From: Hydrogenophaga sp. Root209
GTDB lineage: Bacteria; Pseudomonadota; Gammaproteobacteria; Burkholderiales; Burkholderiaceae_C
Length of the DNA stretch: 64,000 nt
Direction: 5' to 3'
Assembly (NCBI RefSeq): GCF_001428625.1
Contig: NZ_LMIE01000031.1
Location: 117,284-181,283 of the forward strand
Shown here: one piece after another, positions 27,988 to 36,971 of the stretch
Numbering within the stretch: the first letter of the stretch is position 1
How the letters are laid out: every line of letters starts with the position of its first letter
Program-made: the position numbers and the translations under genes
The notes under the pieces: generated by a model
Databases searched by the model: none
Seen by the model: the letters and a program-made list of their open reading frames with translations, nothing else
Told to the model about the DNA's origin: nothing

Positions 27988-29040
27988 ATGACCCACACAC
28001 CGTTTTCTCCAGCCCTGCGCGGCGGACTGCTCGCCCTGGTGGCTGCCGTGCTGTTTGGCCTGAGCACACCGCTGGTGCAGCGTTTCGGGCTCGGCGTGGG
28101 CCCGTTCACCACCGCCGCCCTGCTCTACGCGGGCGCCGCGCTGGTGGCCCTGCTGCTGCGCCAACCCACGCAGCGCGAGGCGCAACTGCGCCGCACCGAC
28201 CTGCCCCGCCTGCTCGCCATGGCGGCCTGCGGCGCGGTGATCGGGCCGGTGGCGCTGGCCTGGGGCCTGCAGCGCACCAGCGGCTCGAGCGCCTCGCTCA
28301 TGCTCACGCTCGAAGCCGTGTTCACCGCGGTGCTGGCCTGGCGCTGGTATGGCGAAACCATGGACCGCCGCGTGATCGGCGCCGTGCTGCTGCTGCTCGC
28401 CGGTGGCGCGCTGCTGGTGGTCGAGCAAGGCCTGGCGGGCCAGGTGCAGCTGCTCGGTCTGCTGGCCGTGGCGCTGGCCACCGTGGCCTGGGGCGTGGAC
28501 AACACGCTCTCGCGCGGCGTGGCCGACCGCGACCCCGGCCAGGTGGTGTGGGCCAAGGCCCTGCTGGGCAGCTGCGCCACGGTGGCCCTGGCCTTCATGG
28601 CGCGCGAGGCGCTGCCAGGCTGGGCCAGTGCACTGGCCTTGCTGGCCGTGGGCGCCACCGGTTACGGCCTGAGCCTGCGCTTTTACTTGCTGGCCCAGCG
28701 CACCTTCGGCGCGGCGCGCACCGGCTCGGTGTTTGCCTTTGCCCCCTTCATCGGCGCGGCGGGCGCCTTCGCGCTCGGTGAGCGCTCGGTCACCGCTCTC
28801 ATGGTGTTGGGCGGCGCACTCATGGCGTTGGGCGTGCTGCTGCACCTGATCGAGCGCCACAGCCACGCGCACACGCACGAAGCGCTGGAGCACGAACACG
28901 CCCATTCACACGACGACGGGCACCACCTGCACGCACACCAGCCCATGCCCGAGGGTGCCCACAGCCACTGGCACACGCATGCACCGATGCAGCACACGCA
29001 CCCGCACGTGCCCGATGCGCACCACCTGCACCGGCATTGA
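27988..29040 (+). CDS. EamA/DMT transporter with a His-rich C-terminal tail
   Basis: 350 residues. Ten hydrophobic helices form two EamA repeats (GLLALVAAVLFGLSTPLVQR at the start, GASGYGL-like VGATGYGLSLRFYLL in the second half). After about residue 290 there is a 60-residue soluble tail extremely rich in His (HSHAHTHEALEHEHAHSH and more). DMT proteins export small metabolites or take up metals; the tail suggests Ni/Zn/Co handling, but this is inference. The ATG at MTHTPF starts the first helix. Confidence 0.86.
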   Translation: MTHTPFSPALRGGLLALVAAVLFGLSTPLVQRFGLGVGPFTTAALLYAGAALVALLLRQPTQREAQLRRTDLPRLLAMAACGAVIGPVALAWGLQRTSGSSASLMLTLEAVFTAVLAWRWYGETMDRRVIGAVLLLLAGGALLVVEQGLAGQVQLLGLLAVALATVAWGVDNTLSRGVADRDPGQVVWAKALLGSCATVALAFMAREALPGWASALALLAVGATGYGLSLRFYLLAQRTFGAARTGSVFAFAPFIGAAGAFALGERSVTALMVLGGALMALGVLLHLIERHSHAHTHEALEHEHAHSHDDGHHLHAHQPMPEGAHSHWHTHAPMQHTHPHVPDAHHLHRH

Positions 29041-29060
29041 GCCGGCGGCGCCGCGCGGGT

Positions 29061-29582
29061 TCAGCTGTTCTTGCGGTTGTCGCTGATCCAGTCCGACGCC
29101 GCAAACAGAAGGCCCGAGATCACGAACGTGAGGTGGATCGCGATCTTCCAGCCGATCTGTTCACCGGTGAGCGTGGTGCTCACCAGAAAGGCCTTGAGCA
29201 GTTCCACCGCCGAGATCGCCACGATGGCACCGATCAGTTTCATCTTGAGGTCGGAGAAACTGACCTTGCCCATCCACGCGGGGCGGTCCTCGTGGTCGCC
29301 GATGCTCAGCTTGGAGACGAAGTTCTCGTAACCGCTGAACACGATGATGAGCAACAGCACCGCAATGAGCGCCGTGTCCACGAGCGTGAGGATGGAAATG
29401 ATCGAGTCGTGCTCGTACAGCCCCAGCACCCCCATGAGCAGCGACACCAGCTCCTTGCCGAATTTCAGCAACAGCACAAGCATGGCGATGATCAGCCCGA
29501 TGAAGAACGGCGCGAGGATCCAGCGGCTGGCAAAGATCGCCGACTCCATGAATCGCTCGAAGGTGTTGGACTGTTTTGACAT
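29061..29582 (-). CDS. yqhA: YqhA/UPF0114 family inner-membrane protein
   Basis: 173 residues, three to four membrane segments. The N-terminal FERFMESAIFASRWILAPFF and the middle GYENFVSKL are signatures of the YqhA (TIGR00645) family. Function unknown. Start follows no strong ribosome site, but MSKQSNTFERF is the conserved beginning. Converges with the DMT gene. Confidence 0.9.
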   Translation of the reverse strand: MSKQSNTFERFMESAIFASRWILAPFFIGLIIAMLVLLLKFGKELVSLLMGVLGLYEHDSIISILTLVDTALIAVLLLIIVFSGYENFVSKLSIGDHEDRPAWMGKVSFSDLKMKLIGAIVAISAVELLKAFLVSTTLTGEQIGWKIAIHLTFVISGLLFAASDWISDNRKNS

Positions 29583-29641
29583 GTGACGAATTTGAAGACT
29601 GGGGTGAAGCCTCACCGGATGATGCCCCACCACGTGTTCAT

Positions 29642-29665
29642 AAAAAAGGCCCGCTCATGCGGGCC
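29642..29665 (-). terminator. Rho-independent terminator of the small secreted protein gene
   Basis: On the minus strand, 20 bases after the TAA, GGCCCGC and GCGGGCC (7 base pairs, 4-base loop) form a hairpin directly followed by six Ts. This is a textbook intrinsic terminator and supports the tiny gene just upstream being transcribed. Confidence 0.85.
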
Positions 29666-29684
29666 CATTTTCGCGCTGAGCGAA

Positions 29685-29837
29685 TTACTTCTTCTTGCAC
29701 TCGTCCTTGGCCTTGTTTTCGTCTTTCATGCAATCCACTTTTTTGTCGTCCATTTTTCCGCCTGCATGGCTGGCAGCAAACGCGGGAACGGAAGCCATCA
29801 TGAATGCAGCAATCATTGCGGAGATGAGAGTTTTCAT
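29685..29837 (-). CDS. Small secreted Lys/Cys peptide
   Basis: 50 codons. MKTLISAMIAAFMMASVPAF then AA form a clear signal peptide with cleavage near AFA. The mature part of about 29 residues is Lys/Asp-rich with two cysteines (VDCMKDE, KDECKKK) that could form a disulfide or bind metal. Upstream on its strand is an AAGG-like site (CCAAAGG, 7 bases before ATG), and a clean terminator follows. Function unknown. Confidence 0.75.
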   Translation of the reverse strand: MKTLISAMIAAFMMASVPAFAASHAGGKMDDKKVDCMKDENKAKDECKKK

Positions 29838-29924
29838 AGATTACCTTTGGAGTGAGATGTCTTTTGAGACCGGCACACAATGGGAAATCGCCCACCGATG
29901 CCACCGCGAAGGATATCGATTTCA

Positions 29925-31175
29925 ATGATCCGCAACCTGACAGACCTTGTTCCCATGAGCGGCCCTCAGGTATTGATTGGATTCAGGTGGAAACCCTGTT
30001 GCAAAGCCCTGCTGGCCCTTGTAATCGGTGTTTCATTGAGTGCCTGGGCGCAACCCCGATTGACGCCAGCGCCCGACCAGATCGTATTGCCGGCTTCGGT
30101 ACATGCGCAAAACAATCAGGCCGGTTCGCTGCGCGAAATTGAACGCGAATGGCGCCAGAACCGCAACAACCTGCCCGTTGCGCTCCGGTACGCGCGCGCC
30201 GTGTTCCTGCTGGGGCTGACCGAAGGCGATTTGCGTTGGTACGGCGCGGCCAAGGCAGCATTGCAACCCTGGTGGAACGCAACCCGGTTGCCGGCCGATG
30301 GCCACTTCCTGCGCGCGTTGGTCAAGCAGGGTTTCCACGAATTCAAAGGCGGCATTGACGACCTGAGCGCTGCCATCGCCATCGACCCGGCGCAGCCCGA
30401 ATACTGGTCGTGGCGCTTCTCGCTGAACCTGCTCACCTCCAACATGGCGGCCGCGCGGACCGACTGCGATGCAATCGGACAGCGTTTCGGTCGTGACGAA
30501 GCTCAGGCCTGTGCGGCCACATTGATGTACCGGACCGGCCAGGCACTGCAGGCCATTCCCGTGTTCAACCGCCTGGTCGATCTGCCGGACTACCAGGGCC
30601 CGTTCACGCAAGACTGGCTGCGCTACCACCAGGGCGAGGCCTACCGCACCGCGGGCCAGTACGCGCAAGCCATTGCCGTGTGGGAGAAGCACCTGCAGGC
30701 GCGACCCAACTCGCATCTGGTGAAGCTCTCGCTCACCGAACTGCTGAACCAGCAAGGTCAGTTCGCCAAAGCCCGGCGCTACGCGGAATCGCCCTCACCC
30801 ACCGACGCGCTGCTGGTGCAGGCGCTGCTGGCCAGCCGTGGCCTGAAGGACGGCAACACGCAGCAGCTGGCCGACCAGTTCGAGAGCCGGATGAACAACC
30901 AGGCCCTGCGCGGCGAGAGCCTGATCGAACGGCCCACCATGGTCTACCTCATCACCTACGGACGCGACAACGCGCAAGGCCTCAAGCTCGCGGCCGAGAA
31001 CTGGAGCGCGCAGAACGAACCCGCCGATGCGGTGCTGTTGGTGCAGGCCGCGCTGAAGGCCAACCAACCCAGACTGGCCGAGCCGGTGCTCGGCTGGATG
31101 GCCACCACCGGCTACACCGACCCGGTGCTGAAGGCCCTGACCCAGGAACTCCAGACCCGGCTGGGCAAATCCTGA
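29925..31175 (+). CDS. Exported TPR-repeat protein
   Basis: 416 residues. A signal-anchor (LLALVIGVSLSAWA) near residue 36 is followed by helical pairs typical of tetratricopeptide repeats (YHQGEAYRTAGQYAQAIAVW near 230; KLSLTELLNQQGQFAKARRY near 265; DAVLLVQAALKANQPRLA near the end). Such proteins scaffold complexes in the periplasm. The ATG at MIRNLTD has GAAGGA about 10 bases upstream; MSGPQV, 30 bases on, is the alternative. Its TGA overlaps the ATG of the next gene (TGATG), so the two are coupled. Confidence 0.83.
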   Translation: MIRNLTDLVPMSGPQVLIGFRWKPCCKALLALVIGVSLSAWAQPRLTPAPDQIVLPASVHAQNNQAGSLREIEREWRQNRNNLPVALRYARAVFLLGLTEGDLRWYGAAKAALQPWWNATRLPADGHFLRALVKQGFHEFKGGIDDLSAAIAIDPAQPEYWSWRFSLNLLTSNMAAARTDCDAIGQRFGRDEAQACAATLMYRTGQALQAIPVFNRLVDLPDYQGPFTQDWLRYHQGEAYRTAGQYAQAIAVWEKHLQARPNSHLVKLSLTELLNQQGQFAKARRYAESPSPTDALLVQALLASRGLKDGNTQQLADQFESRMNNQALRGESLIERPTMVYLITYGRDNAQGLKLAAENWSAQNEPADAVLLVQAALKANQPRLAEPVLGWMATTGYTDPVLKALTQELQTRLGKS

Positions 31176-32335
31176 TGAGCCCATTGTTCCGACGCCTGGC
31201 CGGGCACCTCGCCCTGCCCGCCTTGTTTGCCCTGCTCGCCTGCGCGGCATCCCACGCCTGGGCCCACTCCAGCAGCAACAGCTACCTCTCGCTCTCACAG
31301 CGCGGCTCCGATCTGGTGCTGCGCACCGACATCAACCTGCGCGACGTGGACCTGATCTTCGACCTGGACGACGACCGCGATGGCAAGGTGAGCTGGGGTG
31401 AGACGGCGGCGCGCATCGATGAGCTCACGGCGTGGATGCAGCAAGGCATCATCGTGCGCGGTGCCTCGGCCGCGTGCGAGCTGCGGCCCCTCGACGTGAT
31501 GGCCAGCCCGCACTCTGACGGCTTTTACCTCAGCGCCGAATGGACCGTGGCTTGTGCCGATCCCGAAGACGTCGCGGCCCGGCGTCTCACCCTCAAATAC
31601 AGCCTGATCTTCGACCAGGACAACCTGCACCGCGGCCTGCTCAAGATTGATCTGCCGGGTTCGCAGAGCAGCGCCATCCTGAGCCCGGACCGGGCTGACG
31701 CCGCGCTGCTGGCCGGTGAAGTCTCGGGGTGGTCGGTGTTCACCCGTTATGTGGTCGAAGGCATCTGGCACATCTGGATCGGCATCGACCACATCCTCTT
31801 CCTGCTCAGCCTGCTGGTGCTCGCGCCGCTCGTGCAGACTCGCCAGCGCGTGACCAGCTGGAGCGCGGTGGAGCGTTTTCGCATCTCGTTCATGGACGTG
31901 CTGGCGGTCGTGACCGCCTTCACCGTGGCGCACTCCATCACGCTGGTGGCGTCCATCCTGGGCTGGATCAACCCACCCGTGGCCATCATCGAATCGGTGA
32001 TCGCGCTCTCGGTGATTCTGGCGGCGCTCAACAACCTGCTGGGCTGGTTCTCGCTCAAGCGCTGGCGCCTGGCCTTTGCCTTCGGCCTCATCCACGGCTT
32101 CGGCTTTGCGAACGTGTTGCTCGACCTGGCCCTGCCGGCACAACAGCTTGCGCTGGCGCTCGGTGGGTTCAACGTCGGTGTGGAGATCGGCCAGCTCGCC
32201 ATCGTGCTGGCGTTCCTGCCGGTGGCCTGGCTGCTGCGCCACACCGCGTTTTACCGTTGGGTGGTCGTGGCCGGCGGTTCGCTCGCCATCGCGGTGATCG
32301 GCTCGATCTGGCTGGCCCAGCGCATGGGGTTCTGA
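31175..32335 (+). CDS. HupE/UreJ_2-family membrane protein with periplasmic EF-hand loop
   Basis: 386 residues. Signal peptide ending SHAWA (residue 30), a periplasmic domain, then about seven membrane segments with WHIWIGIDHILFLLSLLVL and FGLIHGFGFANVL, the HupE/UreJ_2 signature with conserved His. Residues 65-76 (DDDRDGKVSWGE) fit an EF-hand calcium loop (Asp65, Asp67, Asp69, Glu76). HupE relatives are linked to nickel or cobalt uptake, but this long branch is uncharacterised. Translation is coupled to the TPR gene. Confidence 0.87.
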   Translation: MSPLFRRLAGHLALPALFALLACAASHAWAHSSSNSYLSLSQRGSDLVLRTDINLRDVDLIFDLDDDRDGKVSWGETAARIDELTAWMQQGIIVRGASAACELRPLDVMASPHSDGFYLSAEWTVACADPEDVAARRLTLKYSLIFDQDNLHRGLLKIDLPGSQSSAILSPDRADAALLAGEVSGWSVFTRYVVEGIWHIWIGIDHILFLLSLLVLAPLVQTRQRVTSWSAVERFRISFMDVLAVVTAFTVAHSITLVASILGWINPPVAIIESVIALSVILAALNNLLGWFSLKRWRLAFAFGLIHGFGFANVLLDLALPAQQLALALGGFNVGVEIGQLAIVLAFLPVAWLLRHTAFYRWVVVAGGSLAIAVIGSIWLAQRMGF

Positions 32336-32480
32336 ACACGGGTTGTTACTGGATTGACGACTGGTTGGTACGGTCACGAACAGACTGGTTTTTTCATGGC
32401 ACCTAACCTGAAGGTCAGTCGGATTCTTCGGCTGCGAGTCTCAACCGCTGCACCCGTGCAGCACGTTCAAAGGATCCTCC

Positions 32481-32741
32481 ATGAAAACGTCCAGTTTCAT
32501 CACTTCCTCGGTTGCCGCCCTGGCCGTGGTCGGCTCCATCGGTCTGGTGTTCGCGCAAACGACCCCGGCCCCATCGAGCCCCGCACCTGCAGAAGCCACC
32601 CAGCCGGCCCCTTCCACAACCACCACGCCCATGGCCACGCCACCCGCTGGCGGCATGACCACCCCCGCGCCCGCCACCACCGACAGCATGAACAACAGCG
32701 CTGCGATGAACGAACCTGTGGCCCGCGCTGATCGCAACTGA
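32481..32741 (+). CDS. Small secreted Pro/Thr/Ala-rich protein
   Basis: 86 residues: signal peptide (MKTSSFITSSVAALAVVGS, cleavage near VFA) and a low-complexity mature part of Pro, Ala and Thr (TTPAPSSPAPAEATQPAP). It has no recognisable domain. AGGATCCTCC precedes the ATG. Possibly a cell-wall or surface linker protein; function unknown. Confidence 0.72.
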   Translation: MKTSSFITSSVAALAVVGSIGLVFAQTTPAPSSPAPAEATQPAPSTTTTPMATPPAGGMTTPAPATTDSMNNSAAMNEPVARADRN

Positions 32742-32814
32742 TCCGGCCAGCTTGCGCGCAGCGCCCCTTGACCCGCGCGGTCCGGGGGCGTTGTCGTTTG
32801 AAGGCATTCGATCC

Positions 32815-33588
32815 ATGGACGTCACCCCATCCACACTGGCCGACCGAGTCCCATGGGCGGACATCCGCAATGGGGTGCTGGCCGGCATGGCCATACTCGC
32901 GCTGCTGCTCCCCCCCGGCGCACCCGTGTCGCACAGCGCGTCGCAGCTCACGGCATCGCGCGAGCCCACACCGCTGCGCCAGGCCGAGTTCGGTGGCGTG
33001 GACGCTTCCAACGACATGCGCCATATGGCGAACTGGATTGCAAGCGCGGGCGATCACGCTGCCATGCCGTTCGTGATGATCGACAAGCGCGCCTCGCGCC
33101 TGTATGTGTTCGATGCACAGGCCCGCCTGCTTGACCACACCCCGGTGCTGCTGGGCTCTGCGCAGGGCGACGACTCGACGCCCGGCATCGGCGACAAGGC
33201 CATTGCCGATGTGCTGCCCGAGGAACGCACCACGCCAGCCGGTCGCTTCAAAGGTCAGCGTGGGCTCAACATCATTGGTGAGGACGTGGTGTGGGTCGAC
33301 TACGACGCCGCCGTGTCCATGCACCGGGTGCGCACCACGCAGCCGAAAGAGCGCCGCCTGCAGCGCCTGGCCAGCGACACGACAGACGACAACCGCATCA
33401 GCTACGGCTGCATCAACATTCCCGCGGCCTTCTTCGACGCCCACATCGCGCCCACGTTCTCGGTGCACCGGGCGATGGTGTATGTGCTGCCCGAGCAGAA
33501 GTCCCTGCAAACAGTCTTTGGCGTGCAGGTCCCCGAGCCCCTCCCCACCGAGCAGGCACAAGGGCATTTGACTCAGATGATTAAGTAA
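32815..33588 (+). CDS. L,D-transpeptidase (YkuD-like) family protein
   Basis: 257 residues: one N-terminal membrane segment (GVLAGMAILALLLPPG), then a catalytic domain with the core SYGCINIP, catalytic Cys199 and a preceding His170 (VSMHRV). The loop TPAGRFKGQR before it resembles the YkuD pattern. It would cross-link or anchor proteins to peptidoglycan in the periplasm. Somewhat divergent: the usual HGT before the S-x-G-C motif is not obvious. Start chosen at MDVTPS; earlier in-frame codons lack signal character. Confidence 0.83.
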   Translation: MDVTPSTLADRVPWADIRNGVLAGMAILALLLPPGAPVSHSASQLTASREPTPLRQAEFGGVDASNDMRHMANWIASAGDHAAMPFVMIDKRASRLYVFDAQARLLDHTPVLLGSAQGDDSTPGIGDKAIADVLPEERTTPAGRFKGQRGLNIIGEDVVWVDYDAAVSMHRVRTTQPKERRLQRLASDTTDDNRISYGCINIPAAFFDAHIAPTFSVHRAMVYVLPEQKSLQTVFGVQVPEPLPTEQAQGHLTQMIK

Positions 33589-33673
33589 TTAACAACCAAA
33601 AATCCATTCGTTCCTGAATTGCACCGAAGCCCGGATCATCCGGTCACTTTCAACAGTTCACACAAGGAACGAC

Positions 33674-34687
33674 ATGACCACCCGCCGCCAACTCATCCAG
33701 GCCCTTGCCGCCACCGCCCTCACCGCCAGCGCCTTCTCGGCCGTGGCCCAGCCCGCACCGGTGACCTTGCTCAACGTGTCCTACGACCCGACGCGCGAGC
33801 TCTACGTGGAATACAACGCCGCGTTCATCAAATACTGGAAGGCCAAGACCGGCCAGGACGTGAGCATCAAACAAAGCCACGGCGGCTCGGGCAAACAGGC
33901 CCGCTCCATCATCGACGGCCTGGACGCCGACGTGGCCACCCTGGCCCTGGCCGGCGACACGGACGCGCTGCACAGCAACGGCGGCTGGATCCCGAAGGAC
34001 TGGCAGAAACGCCTGCCACTCAACAGCTCGCCCTACACCTCCACCATCGTGCTGGTGACGCGCGCCGGCAACCCGAAAAACATCAAGGACTGGGACGACC
34101 TGATCCGGCCCGACGTGAAGGTCATCACCCCCAACCCCAAGACCTCGGGCGGCGCGCGCTGGAACTACCTCGCGGCGTGGGAATTCGCCAAGCGCAAATA
34201 CGGCAGCGACGCGAAGGCGCAGGAGTTCGTGGCCAAGTTGTACGCCAACGTGCCGGTGCTCGACTCGGGTGCGCGCGGTTCCTCCATCACCTTCGCGCAG
34301 CGCGCCCAGGGCGACGTGTTCATCTCCTGGGAAAACGAGGCCTACTTGCTGGAGAAGGAATTCGGCAACAAGGTGGACTTCGTCTACCCCTCGCTCTCCA
34401 TCCTGGCCGAGCCCGCCGTGACCGTGGTCGACAAGAACGTGGACAAAAAGGGCACGCGCGCCGTGGCCCAGGCCTACCTGGAATACCTGTACACCGAAGA
34501 GGCGCAGGACATCATCGGCAAACACTTCTACCGCCCCACCTCGACCAAGGCCCAGGCCAAGTACGCCAAGCAGCTGCCCAAGCTCAACCTCTTCAAGATC
34601 GAAGATGCGTTCGGCGGCTGGGAGCAGGCGGCCAAGGTGCACTTCGCCGATGGCGGCAGCTTCGACCAGATCTACACCAGGAAGTAA
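33674..34687 (+). CDS. sbp: Sulfate/thiosulfate-binding protein (first copy)
   Basis: 337 residues. Signal peptide ending AVAQP (residue 26), then the Sbp/CysP pattern [34 protein letters not shown] and [21 protein letters not shown] cut at 20 in the family alignments. It binds sulfate (or thiosulfate) in the periplasm for the CysTWA transporter. The operon for that transporter, with its own sbp, starts 5.2 kb downstream; this copy stands alone. Its end overlaps the convergent azoR gene by 16 bases. Confidence 0.93.
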   Translation: MTTRRQLIQALAATALTASAFSAVAQPAPVTLLNVSYDPTRELYVEYNAAFIKYWKAKTGQDVSIKQSHGGSGKQARSIIDGLDADVATLALAGDTDALHSNGGWIPKDWQKRLPLNSSPYTSTIVLVTRAGNPKNIKDWDDLIRPDVKVITPNPKTSGGARWNYLAAWEFAKRKYGSDAKAQEFVAKLYANVPVLDSGARGSSITFAQRAQGDVFISWENEAYLLEKEFGNKVDFVYPSLSILAEPAVTVVDKNVDKKGTRAVAQAYLEYLYTEEAQDIIGKHFYRPTSTKAQAKYAKQLPKLNLFKIEDAFGGWEQAAKVHFADGGSFDQIYTRK

Positions 34688-35310
34688 TCCTCCCGTGCAG
34701 CCACCGGATCGAAATGCGCCCGCAGCGCGCGATCGGTCCGTGCCCTCGCCTCGACCAGCGCATCCGGTCCCTGACCCGTTCCCTGCACCGAGAAGAACAT
34801 GATGTCGTGCAGCCCTACGGTAGCCAGGATCGCCTTGAGGTAGGGCGTCAGGAAATCGGGTTGGCGGGCGCGCTCGCCTGAAAAGACGCCGCCCGAGGAC
34901 ACGGCGACGAACACTGGCCGGTTTCGCAGCGTGCCGTGTTTGCCTTCCCGACTCACATGGAAGGTCCGGCGCACCCGCACGATGTGATCGATCCAGGCCT
35001 TCAGCGCGGACGGCACGGTGAAGTTGTGCATGGGCGTGGCGATGACCACGGCGTCTGCGGCCTCCAGTTCCTGGATCAGTTCCTCCGACCGCGCCATGGA
35101 GCCCGTCATCGTGTCCTCCGTGGCGTGCGTGGCACCCAAAGCCGTCGCGTAGCGGTCATCGACATGCGGCAACGCACCGCCGCCGACGAAGCGCTCCACC
35201 ACGACCGCGTCGGGCGCGCCGCGTTGCAGGAACGCGATGATCCTTCGGGACAGCCGATCACTCTCGGCGCTGGGCCCGCGCGGGCTGCAGCTCACATGCA
35301 GGATTTTCAT
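34672..35310 (-). CDS. azoR: FMN-dependent NADH:quinone/azo oxidoreductase
   Basis: 212 residues of the flavodoxin-like AzoR/AcpD family: [20 protein letters not shown] at the FMN phosphate site, [19 protein letters not shown] and the later VSSGGVFSG. It reduces quinones and azo compounds by two electrons and guards against quinone stress. Divergent from the mocR gene, with one of the shared operator elements between them, so it is probably part of that regulon. Confidence 0.92.
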   Translation of the reverse strand: MKILHVSCSPRGPSAESDRLSRRIIAFLQRGAPDAVVVERFVGGGALPHVDDRYATALGATHATEDTMTGSMARSEELIQELEAADAVVIATPMHNFTVPSALKAWIDHIVRVRRTFHVSREGKHGTLRNRPVFVAVSSGGVFSGERARQPDFLTPYLKAILATVGLHDIMFFSVQGTGQGPDALVEARARTDRALRAHFDPVAAREDYFLV

Positions 35311-35389
35311 TGCAGACCATTTCCAACGGTTTCGAACAGAGCGCCCGCGTCCTGCGCGGGTCGCCGAAGACCTTCATTGTCAAAAATCA

Positions 35390-35414
35390 ATGGCTCATCA
35401 TGAAGGTCCATGAA
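35390..35414. promoter_or_regulatory. MocR-linked operator element, copy 1
   Basis: ATGGCTCATCATGAA then GGTCCATGAA. It matches the element upstream of the ahpD-like gene (36899-36924) at nearly every base, with a 1-base difference in length. It sits in the azoR-mocR divergent region, 19 bases before the mocR start, as expected for autoregulation. Confidence 0.65.
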
Positions 35415-35433
35415 TCGTTAATATGACTAAGCC

Positions 35434-36855
35434 ATGAGTGCCACCCAACCCAACCCCGTTCCCGCGCTCGATCCCGCGTCGGCCGAGCCTTTCTACCGGC
35501 AGATCTACGACCGCATCCGGGGCGCCATTGCCAGCGGTGTGCTCAAGCCCGGCGACCGCATTCCCTCGGCGCGCGCGCTGATGAAAGAGCTGGGTCTGGC
35601 ACGCGGCACCATCGAGACGGCCTATGGCTTGCTGGCCGCCGAGGGCTACATCCAGGCCCGCGGGCAGGCTGGCACCGTGGTGACGCCGGGCCTCAAGCCG
35701 CGCATGCCGGTGGCATTGCCCAGGCCACCCTCCCGCAGCGGTATTGCCGCGGCCAGTTTTCGGCCCGATTCGATCCTGCCGTTCCAGATGGGTCTGCCGG
35801 CCCTGGATGCATTCCCCCGCAAGATCTGGGCGCGGCTGGGCGGCCGCTGCGTGCGGTCCATGCAGCCCGCCGACATGGCACACCCGCCCGTGCACGGCCT
35901 GCAGGCCCTGCGTGTCGAGATCGCCGCCTACCTCCAGCTCTCGCGGGGCATCGCCTGCTCCCCTGCCCAGGTGTTCGTGACCTCGGGCTACCGCCACACC
36001 ATGGAGCTGATCACCCATGCCTTGCTGAAGGAAGGCGATCGCGTGTGGCTGGAGGATCCGGGCTACCCGCCGACGCGGGAACTGCTGGGCCATATGCGCA
36101 TCACCACCGTCCCGGTGCCCGTGGACGGCGAAGGCATGGCGGTGGCCCATGGCATCAAAGTGGCGCCACGGGCGCGCGCCGCCGTGGTCACACCGGCGCA
36201 CCAGAGCCCGCTGTGCGTGTCGCTGTCGTTGCCGCGGCGCCAGGCCTTGCTGGACTGGGCCGCGCGAAACCAGGCCTGGATCGTCGAGGACGACTACGAC
36301 GGCGAGTACCGGTACATCAGCCGTCCGCTGCCCGCGCTCAAGAGCCTGGACCGCGATGGGCGCGTGCTGTATGCCGGCACCTTCAGCAAGGTGCTGTTTC
36401 CCGCCATCCGGCTGGCCTACCTGGTCGTGCCGATTTCGCAGGTCGAGCGCTTCGAACAGATCAGCGAAGTCTTTGCCGGCGGCAGCCCCACCCTCACGCA
36501 GGGCATCGTCACCGCCTTCATCACCGAAGGGCACTTCGCGCGCCACATCCAGCGCATGCGAAAACTCTATGCCGAGCGCCGGGAAGCGGCCACCGCAGGC
36601 CTGCAACGCGTGCTGGGCCAGCACATGACGATCGATGCACCACCCGGTGGCATGCACCTGGTGCTGCGCCTGCACGCACGGCGCTCCGACCGCAAGCTGG
36701 TGGCGCTCATGCGAGAGGATGGCCTGTACGCGGAAGCCATGTCGGACTGGACCATGGGCGCGGATGTCGATCCTGCCCTGTTGCTGGGTTTCACGAACAT
36801 CGACAACCAGGCCACCGTCGAGAAACTCGGCCGGCGCATCCTGCGCCTGCTTTAA
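35434..36855 (+). CDS. MocR/PdxR-type regulator (GntR domain fused to aminotransferase fold)
   Basis: 473 residues. The N-terminal GntR winged helix (YRQIYDRIRGAIASG, SARALMKELGLARGTIETAY) is joined to a fold-type I aminotransferase domain with the PLP-binding lysine in AGTFSKVLFPAIRLAY (Lys319) and the PLP-contact DDYDGEYRY. Such proteins sense PLP or a PLP adduct. The gene is flanked by two copies of an element that is probably its operator. Targets appear to be azoR, itself and the ahpD-like/sugE operon. Confidence 0.92.
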   Translation: MSATQPNPVPALDPASAEPFYRQIYDRIRGAIASGVLKPGDRIPSARALMKELGLARGTIETAYGLLAAEGYIQARGQAGTVVTPGLKPRMPVALPRPPSRSGIAAASFRPDSILPFQMGLPALDAFPRKIWARLGGRCVRSMQPADMAHPPVHGLQALRVEIAAYLQLSRGIACSPAQVFVTSGYRHTMELITHALLKEGDRVWLEDPGYPPTRELLGHMRITTVPVPVDGEGMAVAHGIKVAPRARAAVVTPAHQSPLCVSLSLPRRQALLDWAARNQAWIVEDDYDGEYRYISRPLPALKSLDRDGRVLYAGTFSKVLFPAIRLAYLVVPISQVERFEQISEVFAGGSPTLTQGIVTAFITEGHFARHIQRMRKLYAERREAATAGLQRVLGQHMTIDAPPGGMHLVLRLHARRSDRKLVALMREDGLYAEAMSDWTMGADVDPALLLGFTNIDNQATVEKLGRRILRLL

Positions 36856-36898
36856 CGGGTTGACACTCCACATCTTGGCCCATTCAACAACACCATTC

Positions 36899-36924
36899 AT
36901 GGCTCTTCTTGAATAGTCCATGAA
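36899..36924. promoter_or_regulatory. MocR-linked operator element, copy 2
   Basis: ATGGCTCTTCTTGAA then TAGTCCATGAA, nearly identical to copy 1. An inverted pair TTCATGG and CCATGAA separated by 15 bases brackets it. It lies 48 bases before the ahpD-like start, consistent with control by the MocR regulator encoded just upstream. Confidence 0.65.
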
Positions 36925-36971
36925 ACTGCACCATGACGTCCTTCCATCAACACGTTCAAGAAGGATTCGTC

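Noticed and set aside
35398-36921. A 507-codon frame antisense to the mocR-type gene
   Set aside because: Shadow of a well-matched GntR-aminotransferase gene; no domain.
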